The notes under the pieces: model-generated
Told to the model about the DNA's origin: nothing
Database searches by the model: none
What the model saw: only the letters and a program-made list of their open reading frames with translations
Made by a program: the position numbers and the translations under genes
Shown: positions 18,969-28,997 of the stretch, one piece after another
Layout of the letters: each line of letters starts with the position of its first letter
How positions within the stretch are numbered: the stretch's first letter is position 1
NCBI RefSeq assembly: GCF_041380015.1
Contig: NZ_CP159978.1
Reading direction: 5' to 3' (one strand)
Source: Buchananella felis
GTDB lineage: Bacteria; Actinomycetota; Actinomycetes; Actinomycetales; Actinomycetaceae
DNA length: 64,000 nt

Positions 18969-21042
18969 TCAGGCCGAGTCGGCGTGCAGGGTGGCGAAGA
19001 TGGCCTCCGCCAGGCGCGGCCCGACCCCCGGGGCCTCCTGCAGTTGCTCCACCGCCTGCTGCCGGATCTCGGCCACGGAACCGAAGTGGCGCAGCAGCGC
19101 GGCCTGCTTGGTCGGCCCCAGCCCGGGCACGGCGTCTAGGGCGGAGCGGGTCATGGACTTGGAGCGCTTCTTGCGGTGGGCGGTGATGGCGAAGCGGTGG
19201 GATTCGTCGCGCAACGCCTGCAGCAGGTGCAGCGCCGGGGCGGTGCGCGGGAAGACCACCGGGAAGTCCTCCCCGGGCACCCACACCTCCTCCAGGCGCT
19301 TGGCCAGGCCCACCACGGCCACGTCCACCACGCCGAGTTCCTCCAGCACCGCAGCGGCGGCGTTCACCTGGGGCAGGCCGCCGTCGACCACCAGGAGGTC
19401 GGGGCGGTAGGCGAAGCGCCGCGGGCGCCCGGTGGCCGGGTCGATGGGCCCGGAGGCGAGCTGCTCGCCGTCCTCGTCCTCGCCGTCCTGCCCGTTGTCC
19501 TGCGCCAGCAGGCGCTTGAGGCGGCGGCGCAGCACCTCCGCCATCGCGGCCGTGTCGTCCCTGGCGCCCTGGCCGTCCTCTCCCCTGATGACGAACGAGC
19601 GGTAGTCGCTCTTGCGCGGCACGCCGTCCTCGAAGACCACCATCGAGGCCACCTGGTGGGTGCCCTGCGTGTGGGAGACGTCGAAGCACTCGATGCGCAG
19701 CGGCGCCTGGTCCAGGCCCAGGTACTCGCCCAGTTGGGAGAGGGCCTGCGCCCGCTGTGTCAGGTCGCCGGCCCGCTTGGCCCGGTGCAGCGCCAGGGAC
19801 TGCACCGCGTTGGTGTGCACCCGCTGCGCCAGCTCCTTCTTCTCGCCCCGCTGCGGCACCCGCAGGCGCACCGCCGCACCGCGCAGCGCCCCCAGCCAGG
19901 ACTTCAGCTCGGCGGCGTCCTCCGGCAGCACCGGTACCAGGATCTCGGCCGGAATCGCGGAGGCGGCATGGTGGGCGACGTCGTCCACCGACGTGCCTGC
20001 CCGCGTGGCGCCCCCCTTCTTTGCCTGTTCGCCGCGCGAGCGGCCCGAGGCGCTCATCTCCTTGGCGGCGGACTCCAGGGCGCTGGCCGCAGCGATCGCG
20101 AGCGCCGCCTCCTGCTCCTGGCCGTAGACCTGCTCCAGCAGCTTGGCGATCAGCTGGCCGTCGGTCAGCTCCTCCGCCAGCTCCACCACCCAGCCGCGCT
20201 GGCCCCGGATGCGCCCGCCGCGCACGTGGAACACCTGCACCGCTGCCTCAAGCTCATCGCGGGCCAGGGCAAAGATGTCCGCGTCCGTGTCGTCGCTCAG
20301 CACCACCGCGTTTGCCTCCAGCACCCGCTCGATGGCCTTGAGCTGGTCGCGCAGGCGCGCGGCGGACTCGTAGTCCAGGCGGGCGGCGGCCTGGCGCATC
20401 TGCTCCTTCAGCTCCCGCACCACGCCACCGGTGCGCCCGGCCATGAAGGAACAGAACTCCTGCGCCAGCTGCCGGTGTTCGGCCACGCTCACCTTGCCCA
20501 CGCATGGGGCCGCGCACTTGTCGATGTAGCCCAGCAGGCACGGCTTGCCGGTGCGCTTGGCGCGGTCGAATACGCCCTTGGAGCACGAGCGCACCGGGAA
20601 GACCCGCAGCAGCGCGTCCATGGTTTCGCGGATGGCCCAGGCGTGCGCGTAGGGGCCAAAGTAGCGGGTGCCCTTGGAGCGCGCGCCGCGCGTTACCAGC
20701 ACGCGCGGGTAGGTCTCCCCCATCGTCACCGCCAGGTAGGGGTAGGACTTGTCGTCCTTGAACATGACGTTGAAGCGCGGATCGAACTCCTTGATCCACG
20801 AGTACTCCAGCGCCAGCGCCTCCACCTCGGTGGCCACCACGGTCCACTCCACCGCGCACGCGGTGGTGACCATCTGCTGGGTGCGCTCGTGCAGCGCGGC
20901 GATGTCCTGGAAGTAGTTGGACAACCGCTGGCGCAGGTTCTTCGCCTTGCCGACGTAAATGACGCGCCGCTGCTCGTCCAGGAAGCGGTAGACGCCCGGG
21001 TCCGTGGGAATGGACCCGGGCGCGGGCCGGTACGTGGACGGG

Positions 21043-21050
<8 letters not shown>
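18969..21050 (-). CDS. uvrC: excinuclease ABC subunit C
   Basis: Makes both incisions in nucleotide excision repair. 693 residues. The N-terminal GIY-YIG nuclease (GVYRFLDEQRRVIYVGKAKNL) is followed by the Cys-rich CLLGYIDKCAAPC. Then come a UVR motif near 200-235, the RNase-H-like C-terminal nuclease (IECFDVSHTQGT; LLVVDGG) and terminal helix-hairpin-helix motifs. The start is TTG at 21050, giving ADPSTYRPAPGSIP as in other actinobacteria, and overlaps the uvrA end by 8 bp. A charged/Gly-rich insert near residues 330-355 (SGRSRGEQAKKGG) is not usual in the family. Confidence 0.95.
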
Positions 21051-23898
<2,848 letters not shown>

Positions 23899-23904
23899 CT
23901 TGCC

Positions 23905-23941
23905 AGTCTACGTTCGCCCTGTTATTCGCACAAACGTTCGA
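23905..23941 (-). promoter_or_regulatory. uvrA promoter with LexA (SOS) box
   Basis: On the minus strand: -35 TTGTGC (23933-23928), a 17-bp spacer and -10 TAGACT (23910-23905), six bases before the GTG. The sequence TCGAACGTTTGTGCGA (23941-23926) differs at one position from the actinobacterial SOS consensus TCGAAC-N4-GTTCGA and covers the -35 box. LexA repression is inferred. Confidence 0.75.
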
Positions 23942-24067
23942 ATGGGTGAGGTGGTGGCGGCTGGGGTTCGGTTGGACGACGCCCCGCCTGCCGCAGCGAT
24001 GCACCGCCCGCCCGGAGTCGAGCCGCACTAAGCTAGACGCGTCCGCGCAAGAGCGAGAGGAACGACG

Positions 24068-24361
24068 ATGGCGTTTGTGGCAGTTGAGTACGTGTACGAC
24101 CCGGCCCTGGCCGAGGAGATGGCGCAGGTGCGCCCGGCGCACCGCGAGTTCCTGGCCTCGCTGTTCGAGCAGGGCAAGCTGGTGGCCTCCGGCCCGTTCA
24201 CCGAGGCAGACGCGCCCGGTGCGTTGATCCTGCTCGCGGTGGAGGACGTCGCGGCGGGGCTGGAACTCCTGGAGGCTGACCCGTTCTTCCAGGCGAACCT
24301 GATCGCGGGTCGCAGCGCGCGGGCCTGGAACCCGGTGATCGGCGAGTTCGCCGGCCGCTAG
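24068..24361 (+). CDS. YciI-like protein
   Basis: 97 residues of the YCII dimeric ferredoxin-like family (VAVEYVYDPALAEEMAQVRPAHREFL; LEADPFFQANLIAG with the conserved DPF motif). Members act in varied small-molecule reactions, and some are fused to dehydrogenases; no specific substrate can be inferred. The ATG follows GAGAGGAACGACG. The next gene starts one base after its stop, so they are coupled. Confidence 0.82.
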   Translation: MAFVAVEYVYDPALAEEMAQVRPAHREFLASLFEQGKLVASGPFTEADAPGALILLAVEDVAAGLELLEADPFFQANLIAGRSARAWNPVIGEFAGR

Positions 24362-24362
24362 A

Positions 24363-25328
24363 TTGGCTTCGCTCCGGCGCCGGCGGTTCTGGCCCGATCC
24401 TTTCGTGGTCGGGATAGTCGGTGCACTGTTTGCCGGCCTGTTCCTGCCGGCGCCGCCGGGCGCCCAGGCCCCCCTGGGGGTGGTGCGCACCGGGGCGGTG
24501 GTGGTGCTTTTCTTCCTCTACGGTGCCCGCCTGCGCGGCCGCGAGGTGTGGTCAGGGGTGCGGAACTGGCGCCTGCAGCTGCTCACCCCGGTGGTGACCT
24601 TCGTGATCTACCCGCTGGTGGGCCTGGCGGTTTCCGCCGCGCTGGAGCCATGGCTGGGCGTCTTCTCCCTTGGGGTGCTCTTTACCGCGCTGCTGCCCTC
24701 CACGGTGCAGACCTCGATCACGCTGACCTCCATCGCGCGCGGCAACGTGGCCGGCGCGGTGGTGGCGGCCACCGTCTCCAACCTGGCGGGGGTGTTCCTC
24801 ACCCCGGTGCTGGTGATGATCTACCTGGGCGGTGAGGTGGGCATAGGTTTTGCCCAGTTCGGCAAGGTGGCAGCCCAGATCCTGCTGCCCTTCGTGGTGG
24901 GCCAGGTGGCCGGGCGCTGGATCGGGAACTGGTTGCGGGCCAGGCCGCGCCTGACGCGCGCTTGGGACCAATCCACGCTGGTGCTGATCGTCTACATTTC
25001 GGTGGGCCAGGCCACCACGGCCGGCGCGTGGGAGTCGGTAAGCGCCCCGATGCTCGCCGCCCTGCTGGTCTCCTGCCTCCTGCTGCTGGCGCCGGTGCTG
25101 GCGCTGACGTGGTGGGGCGGAGCGGCTTTGCGGCTGGATCGCCCAGACCGGATCGCCTTCCTCATGTGCGGCTCGGTGAAGGCACTGACCTCGGGACTGC
25201 CCATGGCGGCGGTGTTGTTCCCGCCCGAGCTGTTGGCGGCTGCGACGATCCCGGTGGTGCTGTTCCACCAGGTGCAGCTCGTCGTGAAGTCCGTGCTAGC
25301 CCAGCGCCTGGCTGCCCGCAGCGGCTAG
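24363..25328 (+). CDS. bile acid:sodium symporter family transporter (YfeH-like)
   Basis: 321 residues with about nine or ten membrane segments. FLYGARLRGREVW, LLPSTVQTSITLTSIARGNVAGAV and SVKALTSGLPMA resemble the SBF-like/YfeH branch of the bile acid:Na+ symporter family. The substrate is unknown. The frame begins at TTG 24363, directly after the YciI-like stop; the rare start and the absence of a separate ribosome site suggest coupled translation. Confidence 0.8.
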   Translation: MASLRRRRFWPDPFVVGIVGALFAGLFLPAPPGAQAPLGVVRTGAVVVLFFLYGARLRGREVWSGVRNWRLQLLTPVVTFVIYPLVGLAVSAALEPWLGVFSLGVLFTALLPSTVQTSITLTSIARGNVAGAVVAATVSNLAGVFLTPVLVMIYLGGEVGIGFAQFGKVAAQILLPFVVGQVAGRWIGNWLRARPRLTRAWDQSTLVLIVYISVGQATTAGAWESVSAPMLAALLVSCLLLLAPVLALTWWGGAALRLDRPDRIAFLMCGSVKALTSGLPMAAVLFPPELLAAATIPVVLFHQVQLVVKSVLAQRLAARSG

Positions 25329-25344
25329 CGGCCCGTCCAGCGCA

Positions 25345-25389
25345 ATCGGGTGGGGTGGCAGCGTTTTCTTCGCTGCCACCCCACCCGAT
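25345..25389. terminator. bidirectional terminator
   Basis: Perfect 19-bp stem (25345-25363 with 25371-25389) with loop TTTTCTT, between the convergent transporter gene and terC. Confidence 0.88.
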
Positions 25390-25404
25390 ATGGACCGCCT
25401 AAAG

Positions 25405-26418
25405 CTACTTCGAGGCGAGCTGCTTTCGTTTGTCCATCCCGGACTTCACCATCGAGGCGATCACGGTGACGGTCAGGATGCAGACGATGACCCCCAGGGA
25501 GAACATCGTGGAGGGCTCCGGCAGCAGGTGGACGGGCTGGCCGCCGTTGATGAACGGGACCTCGTTCTCGTGCAGCGCGTGCAGCAGCAGCTTGGCGCCG
25601 ATGAAGCCCAGGATGGCGGCCAGGCCGTAGTGCAGGTAGACCAGGCGGTCCAGCAGGCCATCGATGAGGAAGTAGAGCTGGCGCAGGCCGAGCAGGGAGA
25701 AGGCGTTGGCGGCGAACACCAGGAAGGGCTCGCGCGTCACGGAGAAGATGGCCGGGATAGAGTCCACGGCGAACATGACGTCCGCGGTGCCCACGGCGAT
25801 GATGCACAGCAGCAGCGGGGTGATCGCGGTCTTGCCAGCGTGGCGGTGGATCAGCTTGCCGCCCACGAAACCGTCCGTCATCGGCACCACGCGCGCCACG
25901 AGCTTCACGAAGCCGGTGGGCTTGTACTCCTCGTCCTCGACCGCGTGTTCCTTGTCCCCGGTGGCTCCCTCCAGGGCCTGCTGCACAGCCACCCACAGGA
26001 GCCAGGCACCGAACAGGTAGAACACCCACGCCCAGTGCTCGATCATCGCGGTACCGGCCAGGATGAAGATCAGGCGCAGCACCAGGGCGAAGACGATGCC
26101 CACCAGCAGCACCTCCTGCTGGTAGGCGCGGGGCACTCTGAAGGCACTGAGGATGATGACGAACACGAAGAGGTTGTCGATGCTCAACGCCTTCTCGGTG
26201 ACGTAACCGGCGAAGTACTGCCCGGTGTACTCACCACCCCAGAAGTACCAGACGATCGCACCGAACACGATGGCCATCGCCACGTAGGCGGCCGACCAGA
26301 TCGCCGCCTCCTTCAGGGTGGGCTCGTGCGGGGTGCGCACGTGGCCCACGATGTCCACCACGATCATGGCGAGGATGATGCCGGTCAGGCCAAGCCAACC
26401 AAGCAGATGTACGTCCAT
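25405..26418 (-). CDS. TerC family integral membrane protein
   Basis: 337 residues with about nine membrane segments. TerC proteins are linked to tellurite resistance and to manganese export, the latter often metalating exported enzymes. The acidic membrane motifs ALSIDNLFVFVIIL and TADVMFAVDSIPAIFSVT, which likely bind the metal, are intact. I chose ATG 26418 (MDVHLLGWLG), as in the family. The frame stays open upstream through the 51-bp repeats, but that part is not TerC-like. GGAG lies 10 bases upstream, inside the right arm of a small hairpin. Confidence 0.9.
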   Translation of the reverse strand: MDVHLLGWLGLTGIILAMIVVDIVGHVRTPHEPTLKEAAIWSAAYVAMAIVFGAIVWYFWGGEYTGQYFAGYVTEKALSIDNLFVFVIILSAFRVPRAYQQEVLLVGIVFALVLRLIFILAGTAMIEHWAWVFYLFGAWLLWVAVQQALEGATGDKEHAVEDEEYKPTGFVKLVARVVPMTDGFVGGKLIHRHAGKTAITPLLLCIIAVGTADVMFAVDSIPAIFSVTREPFLVFAANAFSLLGLRQLYFLIDGLLDRLVYLHYGLAAILGFIGAKLLLHALHENEVPFINGGQPVHLLPEPSTMFSLGVIVCILTVTVIASMVKSGMDKRKQLASK

Positions 26419-26428
26419 ATGTATGACT

Positions 26429-26447
26429 CTCCAATGTCTCATTGGAG
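26429..26447 (-). promoter_or_regulatory. hairpin covering the terC ribosome binding site
   Basis: Perfect 8-bp inverted repeat CTCCAATG-TCT-CATTGGAG. In the terC mRNA its second arm contains the GGAG ribosome site, which would be paired when the hairpin forms. Translational control is an inference. Confidence 0.45.
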
Positions 26448-26600
26448 GTCTCTTCCCGCCTTGGAGGCCTGGGACGCCGAGCGCGCTTCGCCGTGATGAC
26501 GACGCCCCTGTTGATGGGAGTACTCCCCTCCGCAGCCTCCAAAAATACCGGCCCGAGCCCCACCGCGCTAACCGGCCGCTCAGGACAATGCTCACAGGGG

Positions 26601-26753
26601 CGCCGGTCAGCGCCTGCGGGCGGTGGGAGGCCAACGTCGGCCCACTAGACCGACCAGTAATCGCCTCCGGGCGGTGGGAGGCCAACGTCGGCCCACTAGT
26701 CCGACCGGTAATCGCCTCCGGGCGGTGGGAGGCCAACGTCGGCCCCCTAAACC
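26601..26753. repeat. 51-bp tandem repeat, three copies
   Basis: Copies 26601-26651, 26652-26702 and 26703-26753. The shared core reads CGGGCGGTGGGAGGCC then AACGTCGGCC and is invariant. The differences are at the edges (first copy GCC-TGC instead of GCC-TCC; ACTAGAC/ACTAGTC/CCTAAAC). The core belongs to the recurring GGGCGG...AACGTCG motif found elsewhere in the window. Confidence 0.88.
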
Positions 26754-26777
26754 GGCCGGCTCGCGGCCCGCCTGCGG

Positions 26778-28871
26778 CTAGCCCACCGCCTTGAGGGTGC
26801 GCAGCTCCTTCTTCAGGTCGGCCACCTCGTCGCGCAGCCTGGCCGCCACCTCGAACTGCAGGTCCTCTGCGGCGGCGTGCATCTGCGCGGTCAGCTCCTC
26901 GATCAGCCCGGCCAGGTCGTCCACCGCCACGCCGGCAAGCCGCTCCCGCACCGTGACCGTGGCGTCCTTGCGCTCGCGCTTGGAGGGTCCCTGCCCCGCG
27001 CCCCGGTAGCCGCCGGCCAGCAGCTCGGCGGTGTCCACGTCCTCGCGGGCCAGCATGTCGGTGACGTCGGCGATCTTCTTGCGCAGCGGCTGCGGGTCGA
27101 TCCCGTGCGCCTTGTTGTAGGCGATCTGCTTCTCCCGCCTGCGCTCGGTCTCGTCGATCGCGGCCGCCATCGCCGGGGACACGCTGTCCGCGTACATGAT
27201 GACCTCACCGCTGACGTTGCGGGCGGCGCGGCCGATGGTCTGGATCAGCGACTTGGCCGAGCGCAGGAAGCCCTGCTTGTCCGCGTCCAGGATCGCCACC
27301 AGGGAGACTTCGGGCAGGTCCAGGCCCTCGCGCAGCAGGTTGATGCCCACCAGCACGTCGAAGGTGCCCAGCCGCAGCTCGCGCAGCAGCTCCACGCGCC
27401 GCAGCGTGTCCACGTCCGAGTGCAGGTACTCCACGCGCACGCCGCGCTCGGCGAAGTACGTGGTGAGGTCCTCCGCCATCTTCTTCGTCAGGGTGGTGAC
27501 CAGGACGCGCTCGCCGCGCTCGGTGCGGGCGCGGATCTCCCCCAACAGGTCGTCGATCTGCCCCTGGGTGGGCTTGACCACCACCTTCGGGTCCAGCAGG
27601 CCAGTGGGGCGGATGATCTGCTCCACCACCCCGTCGCTGCGCTCCAGCTCGTACTCGCCCGGCGTGGCGGAGAGGTAGACGGTCTGGCCTATCCGCTCCA
27701 GGAACTCCCCCCATTTCAGCGGCCGGTTGTCGAGCGCGGAGGGCAGGCGGAAGCCGTGCTCCACCAGGGTGCGCTTGCGGGAGGCGTCGCCCTCGTACAT
27801 CGCGCCAATCTGCGGCACCGTCACGTGGGACTCGTCGATGACCAGCAGGAAGTCCTCCGGGAAGTAGTCCAGCAGCGTGTTCGGGGCGCTGCCGCGCTCG
27901 CGCCCGTCGATGTGGAGCGAGTAGTTCTCGATGCCGGAGCAGGTGCCCACCTGCCGCATCATTTCGAGGTCGAAGGTGGTGCGCATGCGCAGACGCTGGG
28001 CCTCCAGCAGCTTGCCCGCCTTCTCGAACTCCGCCACCCGCGCCTCCATCTCCGCCTCGATGGAGGAAATCGCGCGGGCCATGCGCTCCGGGCCGGCCAC
28101 GTAGTGGGAGGCGGGAAACAGGAAGACCTGCTCTTCTTGCCGAATCACGTCCCCGGTGAGCGGGTGCAAGGTGGCCAGCGCCTCGATCTCGTCACCGAAC
28201 ATCTCGATGCGCACCGCGTTTTCCTCATACACGGGAATGACGTCGATGGTGTCTCCCCGCACCCGGAAGGTGCCGCGCTGGAAGTCCATGTCGTTGCGGT
28301 TGTACTGGATGTCCACCAGGCGCCGCAGCAACTCCTCGCGCGTGAGCTCCATGCCCACCTCGAGCGGGATCATGCGGTCCACGTACTCCTGGGGGGTGCC
28401 CAGGCCGTAGATGCAGGAGACAGAGGCGACCACCACCACGTCTCGGCGCGTCAGGAGCGAGTTGGTGGCCGAGTGGCGCAGCCGCTCGACCTCGTCGTTG
28501 ATGGACGAGTCCTTCTCGATGAAGGTGTCCGTCTGGGGCACGTAGGCCTCGGGCTGGTAGTAGTCGTAGTAGCTGACGAAGTATTCCACCGCGTTGTTCG
28601 GCAGCAGTTCGCGCAGTTCGGCAGCCAGCTGGGCGGCCAGCGTCTTGTTGGGTGCCAGCACCAGGGCGGGACGGCCCAGTTTCTCGATCAGCCAGGCGGT
28701 GGTGGCGCTCTTGCCGGTACCGGTGGCGCCCAGGAGCACGACGTCGCTCTCCCCCGCGTTGATTCGCTCGGCCAGTTCCTTGATTGCCTGGGGCTGGTCA
28801 CCGGCCGGCTGGAACTCTGAGATGACCTGGAATGGGGCGACGGAGCGAACGAGGTCGGTTACGGGGCGCAT
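26778..28871 (-). CDS. uvrB: excinuclease ABC subunit B
   Basis: Damage-verifying helicase of nucleotide excision repair. 697 residues. Walker A GATGTGKSATTAW near 45, beta-hairpin YYDYYQPEAYVP, helicase motifs DESHVTVPQ and TIGRAARN, and a C-terminal UVR motif (EELTAQMHAAAEDLQFEVAARLRDEV-like) that contacts UvrC. The ATG at 28871 starts RPVTDLVRSVAPF as in relatives. TAGTCT at 28884-28879 lies seven bases before it, so the transcript may be leaderless. One copy of the recurring GGACGTCGGCC motif sits where a -35 would be. Confidence 0.96.
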   Translation of the reverse strand: MRPVTDLVRSVAPFQVISEFQPAGDQPQAIKELAERINAGESDVVLLGATGTGKSATTAWLIEKLGRPALVLAPNKTLAAQLAAELRELLPNNAVEYFVSYYDYYQPEAYVPQTDTFIEKDSSINDEVERLRHSATNSLLTRRDVVVVASVSCIYGLGTPQEYVDRMIPLEVGMELTREELLRRLVDIQYNRNDMDFQRGTFRVRGDTIDVIPVYEENAVRIEMFGDEIEALATLHPLTGDVIRQEEQVFLFPASHYVAGPERMARAISSIEAEMEARVAEFEKAGKLLEAQRLRMRTTFDLEMMRQVGTCSGIENYSLHIDGRERGSAPNTLLDYFPEDFLLVIDESHVTVPQIGAMYEGDASRKRTLVEHGFRLPSALDNRPLKWGEFLERIGQTVYLSATPGEYELERSDGVVEQIIRPTGLLDPKVVVKPTQGQIDDLLGEIRARTERGERVLVTTLTKKMAEDLTTYFAERGVRVEYLHSDVDTLRRVELLRELRLGTFDVLVGINLLREGLDLPEVSLVAILDADKQGFLRSAKSLIQTIGRAARNVSGEVIMYADSVSPAMAAAIDETERRREKQIAYNKAHGIDPQPLRKKIADVTDMLAREDVDTAELLAGGYRGAGQGPSKRERKDATVTVRERLAGVAVDDLAGLIEELTAQMHAAAEDLQFEVAARLRDEVADLKKELRTLKAVG

Positions 28872-28928
28872 GGCGACAAGACTACGTGGGTGGCCGACGT
28901 CCCGCCCGCCGCGCCTTTGCCGAGACGC

Positions 28929-28968
28929 GTTTGGGGGTGGGAAGCCTGTTGGCTTCCCACCCCCAAAC
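28929..28968 (-). terminator. terminator of the surface-protein gene
   Basis: Perfect 18-bp stem (28929-28946 with 28951-28968) with loop TGTT, about 30 bases after the stop codon of the LAKTG protein. Confidence 0.85.
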
Positions 28969-28997
28969 TCACGCCTTGGAAGCGAGCTTTCCGCTTA

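Larger units (their letters stand above)
26419..26777. other. 359-bp gap between uvrB and terC
   Basis: Contains the terC leader hairpin (26429-26447), about 150 bp without recognisable signals, and three 51-bp tandem repeats (26601-26753). No gene supported. Confidence 0.7.

Noticed and set aside
26419..26600. yybP-ykoY manganese riboswitch before terC
   Set aside because: I could not find the conserved helices or the long leader of that riboswitch; only the short hairpin is present.
26419..26736. TerC extended by about 106 residues including three 17-residue repeats
   Set aside because: The extension is not TerC-like, has no ribosome site at its ATG, and the 51-bp units match an intergenic motif. 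ATG 26418 fits the family.
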